Positions 18,115 through 26,076 of a DNA stretch of 64,000 nt are shown one piece after another (position 1 is the stretch's first letter; the number at the start of each line of letters is the position of its first letter). Below the pieces are notes generated by a model that saw only the letters and a list, made by a program, of their open reading frames with translations, searched no databases and was not told the DNA's origin. Origin of the DNA: Streptococcus pasteurianus (GTDB lineage Bacteria; Bacillota; Bacilli; Lactobacillales; Streptococcaceae); assembly GCF_004843545.1 (NCBI RefSeq), contig NZ_CP039457.1:586501-650500 (forward strand), given 5' to 3'. The position numbers were made by a program, and so were the translations under genes.

Positions 18115-18125
18115 GAGGAATTAAG

Positions 18126-19304
18126 GTGTTTTCACAATCAAAGATTTTACAAGAATTGCCAGAACAGTTTTTTGCTAGTCTTGTCGCAAAAGTTAATGCC
18201 AAAGTGGCAGAAGGCTATGATGTCATCAATCTTGGACAGGGCAATCCAGATCAGCCAACTTATGATTACATTGTTGATGCTTTAGTTGAATCAGCCAAAA
18301 ATCCTGCTTCTCATAAATACTCGCAATTTCGTGGAAATAGTAATTTTAAAGCGGCAGCCAGTCAATTTTATAAGGACAATTATCATGTAAATCTTGATAG
18401 CGAAAAGGAAATTTGTGTCCTTGGTGGCGCAAAGATTGGCTTGGTAGAATTTCCTCTGGCGACAATGAATCCTGATGAATTGCTCTTGTTGCCAGACCCA
18501 GGTTATCCAGATTATCTCTCAAGTGTGTCGCTTGGAAAAATCAACTATGAGACATTTCCGTTAAAAGCTGAAAATAATTTCTTACCAGACTTGCAAGCTA
18601 TTCCTGAAGAAATAGCTAAACGTGCGAAATTCATCTATGTTAATTATCCTAATAATCCGACAGGTGCGGTTGCAACTGCAGCGTTTTACGAAGAACTCGT
18701 CGCTTGGGCTAAAAAATACGAGGTTGGGGTAGTTAGCGATTTTGCTTATGGTGCCTTAGGGGCAGACGGTTATGAGAATCCAAGCTTTTTGTCAACACCT
18801 GGAGCTAAAGATGTCGGCATTGAGTTATACACTTTTTCTAAGACCTTTAATATGGCAGGGTGGCGTTTGGCATTTGCGGCAGGAAATGAACAATTGATTG
18901 AAGCGCTTAATTTGCTACAAGACCACCTTTTTGTAAGTATCTTCCCTGCTATTCAAGATGCGGGAGCAGTAGCTCTTTTAGATGAAAAAGCAAAAGCAGC
19001 AATCGCAGGGTTAAATCAGAAATACAACGAGCGTCGCCATGCTTTTGTTCAAGCAGCAGAAAAAATTGGTTGGCATGCTTTTGAGTCAAAAGGGTCATTC
19101 TATGCTTGGATGCCCGTACCAGAAGGGGATGACAGCGAAAGCTTTGCAGATTTGCTATTAAATGAAGCTCATGTTGCTGTCGCACCAGGAAAAGGTTTTG
19201 GAGAACAAGGAGACGGATACGTCAGAATCGGCTTGCTCGTCGAACCAGACCGCCTTGTCGAAGCCGTCGAGCGAATTAACAAACTGAAATTATTTGAAAA
19301 ATAG
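18126..19304 (+). CDS. PLP-dependent aminotransferase, class I/II (MtnE-like)
   Basis: 392-residue fold-type I aminotransferase. The cofactor lysine is in YTFSKTFNMAGWRLAFA near residue 239, with NYPNNPTGAVA near 175, DFAYGALG near 205 and the C-terminal substrate Arg in GYVRIGLL near 366. Likely reaction: glutamine (or another amino acid) plus 4-methylthio-2-oxobutyrate giving methionine, followed by amide hydrolysis by the upstream enzyme. Start is GTG at 18126 with AGGAGGAA at 18113. Two-gene operon with the amidase, closed by the terminator at 19307. Exact substrate is inferred from the pairing. Confidence 0.82.
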   Translation: MFSQSKILQELPEQFFASLVAKVNAKVAEGYDVINLGQGNPDQPTYDYIVDALVESAKNPASHKYSQFRGNSNFKAAASQFYKDNYHVNLDSEKEICVLGGAKIGLVEFPLATMNPDELLLLPDPGYPDYLSSVSLGKINYETFPLKAENNFLPDLQAIPEEIAKRAKFIYVNYPNNPTGAVATAAFYEELVAWAKKYEVGVVSDFAYGALGADGYENPSFLSTPGAKDVGIELYTFSKTFNMAGWRLAFAAGNEQLIEALNLLQDHLFVSIFPAIQDAGAVALLDEKAKAAIAGLNQKYNERRHAFVQAAEKIGWHAFESKGSFYAWMPVPEGDDSESFADLLLNEAHVAVAPGKGFGEQGDGYVRIGLLVEPDRLVEAVERINKLKLFEK

Positions 19305-19306
19305 TG

Positions 19307-19337
19307 AAAGCATAAGTGAAAATTTATGCTTTTTTTG
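19307..19337 (+). terminator. Terminator after aminotransferase
   Basis: AAAGCATAA / TTATGCTTT stem with seven or more T. Confidence 0.85.
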
Positions 19338-19356
19338 TTTTTTATGCAAAAAACAC

Positions 19357-19404
19357 TTGACTTATGAATAAATATACTATAAAATTGAATACATATTTAT
19401 TCAA
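19357..19404 (+). promoter_or_regulatory. argC promoter with ArgR/AhrC boxes
   Basis: TTGACT (19357-19362), 17-base spacer, TAAAAT (19380-19385). Two ARG-box-like sites overlap it: TTATGAATAAATATACT (19362-19378) inside the spacer and TTGAATACATATTTATTCAA (19385-19404), whose arms TTGAATA/TATTCAA are a perfect inverted repeat. Arginine-dependent repression is expected. Confidence 0.75.
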
Positions 19405-19416
19405 GGAGTGTATATT

Positions 19417-20439
19417 ATGAAGGTGTCAATTGTTGGTATCACTGGATATAGTGGTCTCGAATTAGTTAAATTATTGAATAATCATAAAAATGTTACGATT
19501 GCTTCGATTCATGCAACTAAGGAAATCGGCCGACGATTGTCAGAATTATACCCTTACCTTGTTGGTGTTTGTGACTTAGTTATTGAGGCATTTAATGCTC
19601 AAGAAATCATGGAAAAATCAGATTTGGTTTTCTTTGCGACACCAAGTGGGGTGGCTAGCCAGTTAGCGCAGCCATTTGTTGAAACTGATTTCCCAGTGAT
19701 TGATTTGTCGGGAGACCATCGTTTGCCAGCTGATTCTTATGAAAAATGGTATAAAAAAACACCAGCTAGTGATGATGTGTTGAATAAATTTACATATGCT
19801 TTGGCAGAATTTACAGATGTCCAAGGTAAGAAATTCATTTCAAACCCTGGTTGCTATGCGACAGCAACAGAATTAGCCTTGATTCCATTGCTAAAAGCTG
19901 GTGTGGCTGAAGAAGATTCTATCATCGTTGATGCAAAAAGTGGTTTGACGGGGGCTGGTAAAGCTTTATCAGAATCAAGTCACTTTGTCAATGTGCATGA
20001 TAACTACGTGACTTACAAATTAAACCGTCATCAGCATATTCCTGAAATTGTGCAGGAATTGCAATTATTTAGCAAGAAGTTACACCACATTCAGTTTTCA
20101 ACGTCATTGTTGCCAGTTAACCGTGGGATTATGGCGACTTCTTATGTTAAATTGAAAAAACCATTGAGCGAAGCGGAATTATACGCCATTTACAAGGATG
20201 CTTACAAGGACAAACCTTTTGTTCGCATCCAAGATGATTTGCCAGAATTGCACAATGTTATCGGTTCAAACTTTACAGATATTGGTTTTGTTTACAATGA
20301 TGTCACAAATGTGCTGACGGTCGTATCTGTTATCGATAATTTGATTAAAGGCGCTGCTGGTCAAGCCGTGCAAAATCTGAATTTGATGAATGGTTGGAAC
20401 GAAACAGAAGGTTTGTTGATTTCACCGAATTATTTATAG
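19417..20439 (+). CDS. argC: N-acetyl-gamma-glutamyl-phosphate reductase
   Basis: NADPH-dependent reduction of N-acetylglutamyl phosphate, third step of arginine synthesis. 340 residues. N-terminal Rossmann start [18 protein letters not shown]; active-site Cys in [14 protein letters not shown] near residue 147; [17 protein letters not shown] [11 protein letters not shown] near 203. Start at 19417 with AAGGAG; a GTG at 19408 would add MYI and overlaps the ribosome site. First gene of argCJBD. Confidence 0.96.
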   Translation: MKVSIVGITGYSGLELVKLLNNHKNVTIASIHATKEIGRRLSELYPYLVGVCDLVIEAFNAQEIMEKSDLVFFATPSGVASQLAQPFVETDFPVIDLSGDHRLPADSYEKWYKKTPASDDVLNKFTYALAEFTDVQGKKFISNPGCYATATELALIPLLKAGVAEEDSIIVDAKSGLTGAGKALSESSHFVNVHDNYVTYKLNRHQHIPEIVQELQLFSKKLHHIQFSTSLLPVNRGIMATSYVKLKKPLSEAELYAIYKDAYKDKPFVRIQDDLPELHNVIGSNFTDIGFVYNDVTNVLTVVSVIDNLIKGAAGQAVQNLNLMNGWNETEGLLISPNYL

Positions 20440-20509
20440 AAATAGAAAGGAAGTAGCACAGAAGGTTATTGGGAAGTATGAGTTCCTTACGTGTTACAGG
20501 TATAAGAAG

Positions 20510-21703
20510 ATGAAAGTGATTGAAGGAAATGTTGCGAGCCCTCTTGGTTTTTCGGCAGACGGTTTGCATGCAGGATTTAAGAAAAGAAAACTTGATTTTG
20601 GTTGGATTGTTTCAGAAGTTCCCGCTAGTGTAGCAGGTGTTTACACGACAAATAAAGTCATTGCTGCGCCATTGATTGTGACACGAAATTCCATTAAAAA
20701 AGCGCAAAAGATGAAAGCAATCGTTGTGAATTCAGGAGTGGCAAATTCTTGTACGGGCGTGCAAGGAATGGAAGATGCCTATACTATGCAAAAATGGACA
20801 GCTGAAAAATTAGGCGTTGAGCCTGATTTGGTCGGTATTGCTTCAACGGGTGTTATTGGTGATTTGTTGCCAATGGATACTCTTAAAACTGGGCTTTCTA
20901 AGCTTGTTGTTAATGGTAATTCTGATGATTTCTCGAAAGCTATCTTAACAACAGATACTATGGTTAAAACCGTTGCTGTCACAGAAAAATTTGGTCGTGA
21001 TGAAGTGACCATGGCTGGTGTAGCGAAGGGTTCAGGAATGATTCATCCAAATATGGCAACCATGCTTGCTTTTATCACTTGTGATGCGAATATTTCAAGT
21101 GAGACCTTGCAGCTTGCGCTAAGCCAAAATGTTGAAACAACATTTAACCAAATTACGGTTGACGGTGATACATCAACAAATGACATGGTCTTAGTGTTAT
21201 CAAATGGTTGTACATTGAATGAAGAAATCTTGCCAGATACACCAGAATTTGATAAATTCTCAGCAATGCTTAATTACGTCATGCAAGAATTGGCTAAGAA
21301 AATCGCCAAAGACGGTGAGGGTGCAAGCAAACTCATTGAAGTCAATGTCAAGAATGCACCTAATGCCCTTGATGCCCGTATGATGGCAAAAAGTGTCGTT
21401 GGTTCAAGTCTTGTTAAAACAGCGATTTTTGGAGAGGACCCTAACTGGGGACGTATTTTAGCAGCGGTTGGCTATGCAGGTGTTGATGTTCCAGTTGACA
21501 ACATTGACATTTACCTCGGCGACATTCCTGTTATGCTAAAATCAAGCCCAGTTGACTTTGAAGTTGAGGAAATGCAAGACATCATGCACGAGGATGAGAT
21601 TACGATTACGGTTGATTTGCATTCTGGTGAAGCAGTAGGAAAAGCTTGGGGCTGTGATTTATCGTACGACTACGTGAAAATTAATGCCCTTTATCGCACA
21701 TAA
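20510..21703 (+). CDS. argJ: Bifunctional ornithine acetyltransferase / N-acetylglutamate synthase
   Basis: Recycles the acetyl group between acetylornithine and glutamate (and may also use acetyl-CoA), making the pathway cyclic; this explains why no argA or argE is seen here. 397 residues. Autocleavage site is in [18 protein letters not shown] near residue 180, where the Thr becomes the N-terminal nucleophile of the beta chain. [17 protein letters not shown] near 307 is typical. It starts at 20510 after a 70-base gap, with a modest AAGAAG ribosome site. Confidence 0.95.
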   Translation: MKVIEGNVASPLGFSADGLHAGFKKRKLDFGWIVSEVPASVAGVYTTNKVIAAPLIVTRNSIKKAQKMKAIVVNSGVANSCTGVQGMEDAYTMQKWTAEKLGVEPDLVGIASTGVIGDLLPMDTLKTGLSKLVVNGNSDDFSKAILTTDTMVKTVAVTEKFGRDEVTMAGVAKGSGMIHPNMATMLAFITCDANISSETLQLALSQNVETTFNQITVDGDTSTNDMVLVLSNGCTLNEEILPDTPEFDKFSAMLNYVMQELAKKIAKDGEGASKLIEVNVKNAPNALDARMMAKSVVGSSLVKTAIFGEDPNWGRILAAVGYAGVDVPVDNIDIYLGDIPVMLKSSPVDFEVEEMQDIMHEDEITITVDLHSGEAVGKAWGCDLSYDYVKINALYRT

Positions 21704-21716
21704 AGAGAAGAAACAT

Positions 21717-22451
21717 ATGGAAAATATTATTGTGATTAAAATCGGAGGTGTTGCTAGTCAGCACCTTTCGCAAGACTTTATTAATCAAATCAAAAAATGG
21801 AAAGAAGCAGGCAAGCAGTTGGTTATCGTTCATGGTGGGGGCTTTGCGATTAACAAATTAATGGAAGAAGAGCACGTGCCTGTTAAGAAAATCAACGGTC
21901 TGCGTGTGACGAGCCAATCTGACATGAAGCTTGTTAGCTATGCCTTGTTAAATATCGTTGGAGAAAATTTGGTTAAAAAACTTAACCAGTCGTCTATTGA
22001 TAGCATTCAACTCTTGTCTGATATTGAAAAAGTCGTTCAGGCTGATTTCTTAGACCAAGAAACTTACGGTTATGTTGGCAATGTTTCACAAATTCAGACG
22101 GAAATCTTGGAAAAAATGTTGGCGAATCAAATGTTACCTGTCCTTGCCTCAATTGGCTATTCTAAAGATGGTGATATGCTAAATATCAATGCGGATTATC
22201 TTGCAACAGCTGTTGCCGTTGCCCTCGGTGCTGAAAAATTAGTCTTGATGACTGATGTTAAAGGTGTTTTGGAAAATGGTGCGGTGCTCGATAGCCTTTC
22301 TTCGACAGAATTTCAAGATAAGATTGACCAAGGAATGATCACAGGAGGCATGATTCCTAAGATTGAATCAGCGGTAAATACCGTTTTAGCAGGTGTTGGT
22401 GAGGTATTGATTGGCGACAATCTGGTAACAGGAACTTCAATCATCTGCTAA
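21717..22451 (+). CDS. argB: N-acetylglutamate kinase
   Basis: Phosphorylates N-acetylglutamate, second step of arginine synthesis. 244 residues of the amino-acid kinase fold: VIKIGGVA at the N-terminus, VIVHGGGFAINKLM near 37 for the substrate phosphates, NGLRVTSQSDMKLV near 59, LNINADYLATAVAVALGAEKLVLMTDVKGV near 158 and GGMIPKIESAV near 211. The start at 21717 is 13 bases after argJ; an earlier in-frame start overlaps argJ and is unlikely. Confidence 0.95.
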   Translation: MENIIVIKIGGVASQHLSQDFINQIKKWKEAGKQLVIVHGGGFAINKLMEEEHVPVKKINGLRVTSQSDMKLVSYALLNIVGENLVKKLNQSSIDSIQLLSDIEKVVQADFLDQETYGYVGNVSQIQTEILEKMLANQMLPVLASIGYSKDGDMLNINADYLATAVAVALGAEKLVLMTDVKGVLENGAVLDSLSSTEFQDKIDQGMITGGMIPKIESAVNTVLAGVGEVLIGDNLVTGTSIIC

Positions 22452-22476
22452 CTCTAGCATGAAAGGGAAGATAACA

Positions 22477-23607
22477 ATGACAAAATTATTTCAAAATTAT
22501 AAACGCGCAGCCGTTGAATTTGTCAAGGCAGAAGGAAATTACCTTTTTGACCAAGACGGCAAGAAATACCTTGATTTTTCAACAGGAATCGGTGTGACAA
22601 ATCTTGGTTTTCACCCAGAAGTAAAAGCTGCCTTACAAAAACAAGCTGAAGAAATCTGGCACACACCAAACTTGTACCTTAATTCTTTGCAAGAAGAAGT
22701 GGCAGACAAGTTGATTGGGAATAAAGATTATCTTGCTTTCTTTGCCAATAGTGGTGCTGAAGCCAATGAAGCTGCTATTAAAATTGCACGTAAGGCGACT
22801 GGCAAGCAAGAAATCATTGCTTTTGTTAATTCTTTTCATGGTCGTACTTTTGGGTCAATGTCCGCAACTGGGCAAGACAAAATTAAAACTGGTTTTGGTG
22901 ATGGCGTGCCACATTTTAGCTATGCGATTTACAATGATTTAGATAGCGTGAAAAGCTTGGTAACCGATGATACTGCCGCGATTATGTTGGAATTGGTTCA
23001 AGGGGAATCAGGTGTTCGTCCAGCTGACAAAGGTTTTGTGACAGCATTAAGCGCATTTTGCCAAGAAATAGGTATTTTGCTGATTGTTGATGAGGTGCAA
23101 ACTGGTATGGGACGTACTGGTAAATTGTTCTCATTTGAACATTATGGCATTGAGCCTGATATTTTCACTTTGGCAAAAGGTCTTGGAAATGGTGTACCAG
23201 TCGGTGCCATGTTAGCCAAGGAAAAACTTGGTTTTGCTTTCTCTTACGGTAGCCATGGTTCAACCTTTGGTGGTAATAAACTTGTCATGTCAGTAGCCTC
23301 AAGCGTACTCGATATTATGTTGGCTGACGGTTTCTTGCCACAAGCGTTTGACAATGGAAATTACTTGCAAGCTGAATTGAAGAAAGCTTTGGCTGGCAAT
23401 GCAAAAGTGACTGATGTTCGTGGTCTTGGTTACATGATTGGGATTGAAACGACTGAAAATCTTGCCGAATTGGTCGAAAAAGCACGTGATAAAGGCTTGA
23501 TTGTCTTGACAGCAGGAACAAATGTTATTCGTCTCTTGCCACCATTGACCTTGACGAAGGAAGAAATAGACCAAGGCGTAGCCATTTTGGCAGAGGTTTT
23601 TGCGTAA
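22477..23607 (+). CDS. argD: Acetylornithine aminotransferase
   Basis: PLP enzyme that makes N-acetylornithine from the semialdehyde and glutamate. 376 residues. Signatures: FANSGAEANEAAIKIAR near residue 91, SFHGRTFGSMSATGQ near 124, LIVDEVQTGMGRTG near 205 and the cofactor Lys in FTLAKGLGNGVPVGA near 236. Start at 22477 with AAGGGAAG upstream. Last gene of the operon; argF/argG/argH are not in the window. Terminator at 23616. Confidence 0.95.
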   Translation: MTKLFQNYKRAAVEFVKAEGNYLFDQDGKKYLDFSTGIGVTNLGFHPEVKAALQKQAEEIWHTPNLYLNSLQEEVADKLIGNKDYLAFFANSGAEANEAAIKIARKATGKQEIIAFVNSFHGRTFGSMSATGQDKIKTGFGDGVPHFSYAIYNDLDSVKSLVTDDTAAIMLELVQGESGVRPADKGFVTALSAFCQEIGILLIVDEVQTGMGRTGKLFSFEHYGIEPDIFTLAKGLGNGVPVGAMLAKEKLGFAFSYGSHGSTFGGNKLVMSVASSVLDIMLADGFLPQAFDNGNYLQAELKKALAGNAKVTDVRGLGYMIGIETTENLAELVEKARDKGLIVLTAGTNVIRLLPPLTLTKEEIDQGVAILAEVFA

Positions 23608-23615
23608 AAGCTAGG

Positions 23616-23647
23616 GAAGTTGGGCAAGTTTGTCTCAACTTCTTTTT
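23616..23647 (+). terminator. Terminator after argD
   Basis: GAAGTTG/CAACTTC stem with five T. Confidence 0.75.
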
Positions 23648-23650
23648 AAG

Positions 23651-23691
23651 TTGACAAATTGGTTGAAAATGTATATAATTTTCTGAAAATA
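23651..23691 (+). promoter_or_regulatory. Promoter with CodY box
   Basis: TTGACA (23651-23656), 17-base spacer, TATAAT (23674-23679). AATTTTCTGAAAATA (23677-23691) overlaps the -10 and start site and matches 14 of 15 positions of the CodY consensus. Confidence 0.75.
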
Positions 23692-23705
23692 TGAGAGGTA
23701 AAAAT

Positions 23706-24263
23706 ATGTCAAAAAATATTTTAATTGTTGCAGGGCATCCCGATTTGAAAAATGATTCTTTAGCCAATAAAACGATTTTGGAAGAAGTGAAGAAAGCTTT
23801 GCCAGAGGTGGAATTGGACATCTTGAGTGATTTGTATCCTGATTATCAGATTGATGTGGCAGCAGAGCAGGATAAATTGCGAGAGGCTGATGTGATTATT
23901 TTCCAATACCCATTGTACTGGTATATGACGCCGTCTTTGCTTAATAAATGGATTGAAAGGGTCTTTGTTCACGGCTTTTCACATGGTTCAACTGGTGATG
24001 CTTTGAAAGGAAAATATTTGGTGGCATCTTTGACAACTGGAGCAGGAGAAGCGGCTTATAGCGCAGAAGCAGGCACGACGATTGATGACCTTTTGGCACC
24101 AATTCGTTTGACAGCGAAATTAACACAGTTAAACTATGCAGGTCACATTGTCACACATGGTGTTTCTTACTCACTTCGAGAGGACGCTAACAAAGCACAA
24201 GAAATGGTTGTAAAATCACAAGGACATGCCCAAAAATTGGTGGCGTTGGTGAATGGTTTGTAA
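23706..24263 (+). CDS. NAD(P)H quinone oxidoreductase, flavodoxin-like fold (KefF/YwrO type)
   Basis: 185-residue flavoprotein of the NQO1/modulator-of-drug-activity family. N-terminal NILIVAGHPDLKNDSLANKTI is the FMN/FAD phosphate loop, YPLYWYMTPSLLNKWIERVFVHGFSHG near residue 66 is the family core, and LTTGAGEAAYS near 110 follows. It likely reduces quinones or other electrophiles with NAD(P)H in the cytosol. Start at 23706 with GAGAGGT. Single-gene unit; the strong CodY box suggests repression in amino-acid excess. Confidence 0.85.
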   Translation: MSKNILIVAGHPDLKNDSLANKTILEEVKKALPEVELDILSDLYPDYQIDVAAEQDKLREADVIIFQYPLYWYMTPSLLNKWIERVFVHGFSHGSTGDALKGKYLVASLTTGAGEAAYSAEAGTTIDDLLAPIRLTAKLTQLNYAGHIVTHGVSYSLREDANKAQEMVVKSQGHAQKLVALVNGL

Positions 24264-24284
24264 AAAATATTGATATTTTAGGAG

Positions 24285-24309
24285 CTCAGATTATTTAATC
24301 TGAGTTTTT
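24285..24309 (+). terminator. Terminator after quinone reductase
   Basis: CTCAGATT-ATTT-AATCTGAG with five T; the first TTTGACAA repeat begins two bases later. Confidence 0.9.
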
Positions 24310-24310
24310 A

Positions 24311-24395
24311 TTTGACAAGAATTATATACTATTTGACAAATATTTTTTCATTTTTGACAAAGATGCTTGTCAAAAATAAAAAACGATGTTATAAT
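24311..24395 (+). promoter_or_regulatory. Phased TTTGACAA repeats and promoter of the XRE/DUF3169 unit
   Basis: TTTGACAA occurs at 24311, 24332 and 24353, exactly 21 bp apart, and in reverse at 24367-24374. The last two form a perfect inverted repeat TTTTTGACAA-6-TTGTCAAAAA (24351-24376). The promoter is TTGTCA (24367-24372), 17-base spacer, TATAAT (24390-24395), so the inverted repeat covers the -35. Probably the operator of the XRE regulator. Confidence 0.7.
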
Positions 24396-24421
24396 CAAAT
24401 CAACAAAAGGGAGGAGATTAT

Positions 24422-24529
24422 ATGTCGGATAAAAATTGGTTTCTTATTTTTCTTGCTATTTTTGGTGCTTATTTAACATCAGAAGCACCAAATCCTAGGA
24501 GGAAGGAATTGTTAAAAAACAATTTCTAA
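24422..24529 (+). CDS. 35-residue hydrophobic membrane peptide
   Basis: Short frame with an excellent GGGAGGAG ribosome site at 24410. The product begins MSDKNWFLIFLAIFGAYLTS and ends with a basic tail (NPRRKELLKNNF), so one membrane segment (about residues 6-19) with a positive C-terminus. It is the first gene of the unit that goes on to the XRE regulator and the DUF3169-like membrane protein. No homologue recognised; role unknown. It could be a leader peptide, a signal, or an inhibitor acting on the membrane protein. Confidence 0.6.
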   Translation: MSDKNWFLIFLAIFGAYLTSEAPNPRRKELLKNNF

Positions 24530-24570
24530 AAAGGAAGCAACTTTTGTTAGTTACTAGAATGGAGGGTATT

Positions 24571-24786
24571 TTGGTCTTAAAAAATCGTCTTAAAGAATTG
24601 CGGGCGCGTGATGGGTTAAATCAAACTCAACTAGCCAAATTAGCTAAGGTTTCTAGGCAAACGATCAGTCTCCTAGAACGCAATGAATACACGCCATCGG
24701 TGATTATCGCTCTGCGCATTGCACACATATTCAACGAACCTGTCGAAAATGTTTTTAGTCTTGATGAAGAGGGAGAAGAAGAATGA
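24571..24786 (+). CDS. XRE-family (Cro/CI-type) helix-turn-helix regulator
   Basis: Compact 71-residue DNA-binding protein made of little more than one HTH_3 domain: LKNRLKELRARDGLNQTQLA, then VSRQTISLLERNEYTPSVI as recognition region, then an acidic tail (SLDEEGEEE). Start is taken as TTG at 24571, with GGAGGG at 24561 and a product beginning MVLKNRL as in related regulators; the frame is open back to 24544 and ATG 24559 is the alternative. It overlaps the next gene by ATGA. Likely autoregulator acting on the TTTGACAA repeats. Confidence 0.85.
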   Translation: MVLKNRLKELRARDGLNQTQLAKLAKVSRQTISLLERNEYTPSVIIALRIAHIFNEPVENVFSLDEEGEEE

Positions 24787-25556
24787 AAAAAACAAAAAGA
24801 TTAACAATTGCACAACGTATCTTAACGTGGTTTGGAATCTTCGTAGTTAGTGCGCTTGCAGGTGGGCTTATTGTTATTGGTTATTTTGGTGTTGATTTTG
24901 GCGATAATGTGTTAACGTTTAATTATGATACTTTTATGGCTTTGGCTTATGGGATTACTGCTATTTCAATTATTGTTACATTATGGTTTATGTATCAAGC
25001 AAACCATTACCATAATCGTTATGAAAGCATGGGTGATGATGCTGATGAAGATGATAGTTATGAGGTTTATCGCAAGACATTTAAAAATTTAGAGTTTGCA
25101 ACAATTTTCTACAATGTCTCAGTAGCGTTAATTCTCCTTTCAATATTTGGTGATGTTTACGGTTTCCATGATAGGATTGTTAGCGGTGCTGCCCTTAATC
25201 TTACAGCATATGTAAAAGATATCATTTTCCTAGCTCTGCTAATTATTTTTCAAGTGATGATATTTAAATTAACTCAGAAAATTCGTCACTATAAATTATC
25301 AACTTTTCCGACAATTAAAGAAGTAAAGGAATTTGCTTATTCTTATGATGAAGGGGAGCTTCAAGCAAATTATGAACAAGCATTCTTGATTGTTTTTAAT
25401 CTTAATCAGTATTTACCATTTGTTTATATTGTGTTGTGTGTGTTAGCAACACTTAGCTCAGTTGATGTCACTTCAGGTTTGGTCGTAACGACAGCAATCT
25501 ATCTCTATATCAATCTTGCGAACATTCGCTTTGTTAATAAATATTTCAGAAAATAA
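24783..25556 (+). CDS. Membrane protein, DUF3169-like
   Basis: 257 residues with about six hydrophobic segments (roughly residues 12-35, 48-68, 100-124, 138-160, 205-222 and 226-245) and a charged middle (DADEDDSYEVYRKTFKNLEF). It resembles the DUF3169 membrane proteins often encoded directly after a small XRE regulator in streptococci and bacilli; function is unknown. Translation is coupled to the regulator through the ATGA overlap. A regulator/membrane-partner pair where the membrane protein restrains the regulator is a fair guess but not shown. Confidence 0.7.
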   Translation: MKKTKRLTIAQRILTWFGIFVVSALAGGLIVIGYFGVDFGDNVLTFNYDTFMALAYGITAISIIVTLWFMYQANHYHNRYESMGDDADEDDSYEVYRKTFKNLEFATIFYNVSVALILLSIFGDVYGFHDRIVSGAALNLTAYVKDIIFLALLIIFQVMIFKLTQKIRHYKLSTFPTIKEVKEFAYSYDEGELQANYEQAFLIVFNLNQYLPFVYIVLCVLATLSSVDVTSGLVVTTAIYLYINLANIRFVNKYFRK

Positions 25557-25612
25557 GAAAAATGATTGACAGCGTTTTTAAATCGTGCTAATCTAAAAAA
25601 GAATTGAATAGT

Positions 25613-25856
25613 TTTCTTCGGGGTGGGGTGTGATTCCCGACCGACGGTGATTCTTTGTCGTTGATTGCTATTTGCTTTTATTCGTTGTTGACGCCTCTTG
25701 CCTAACACCAGTTATGTCTGCAAGGTGTCGCCTAGACTAAAAGCAAATCATCAATCAACTTTGTTTGATAATCAAATGAGCAAAGATAAGTCCGTGAGCG
25801 CAAGCTGATCTGGTGCGATTCCAGAACCGACAGTATAGTCTGGATGGGAGAAGAAA
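25613..25856 (+). ncRNA. FMN riboswitch (RFN element) with a very long extra arm
   Basis: Conserved RFN blocks are plain: TTCGGGGTGGGGTGTGATT, CCCGACCGACGGTGAT, then AGTCCGTGAGCGCAAGCTGA, TCTGGTGCGATTCCAG, ACCGACAGTATAGTCTGGAT and GGGAGAAGAAA closing P1 with TTTCTTC. Between GGTGAT and AGTCCG the optional arm spans about 130 bases, most of it one long hairpin: GTTGATTG and ATTTGCTTTTA (25660-25680) pair with TAAAAGCAAAT and CAATCAAC (25738-25759). Controls ribDEAH through the terminators downstream. Confidence 0.95.
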
Positions 25857-25870
25857 TTGATAGAGTGTCA

Positions 25871-25892
25871 AAGGGCAAGGCTCTTGCTTTTT
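25871..25892 (+). terminator. First of two tandem terminators after the FMN riboswitch
   Basis: GCAAG-GCT-CTTGC with five T; G-U pairs can lengthen the stem on both sides. Weaker than the second. Confidence 0.6.
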
Positions 25893-25920
25893 GGAATACT
25901 TTTTTAGTTGTCTTTGATTG

Positions 25921-25948
25921 CCTCGTAGTGTATTGCTACGAGGTTTTT
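25921..25948 (+). terminator. Second terminator before ribD
   Basis: CCTCGTAG-TGTATTG-CTACGAGG with five T: a strong attenuator 128 bases before ribD. Confidence 0.88.
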
Positions 25949-26076
25949 GATTACAATTATTGTTTTTTGGTGTTGCTTGATGCAATGGTAAAAATGAATT
26001 ATCCCGATGAAATTGCTTTGGCTAAGGTCGCTAAGCTTGTTTTCATTGGGATTTTTTTGCTAGAAAGGAGGCTTTT

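Noticed and set aside
24311..24376. LytTR (ComE/HdrR-type) direct repeats
   Set aside because: The 21-bp step matches that class, but the repeat sequence does not and no LytTR gene is adjacent; an XRE gene is.
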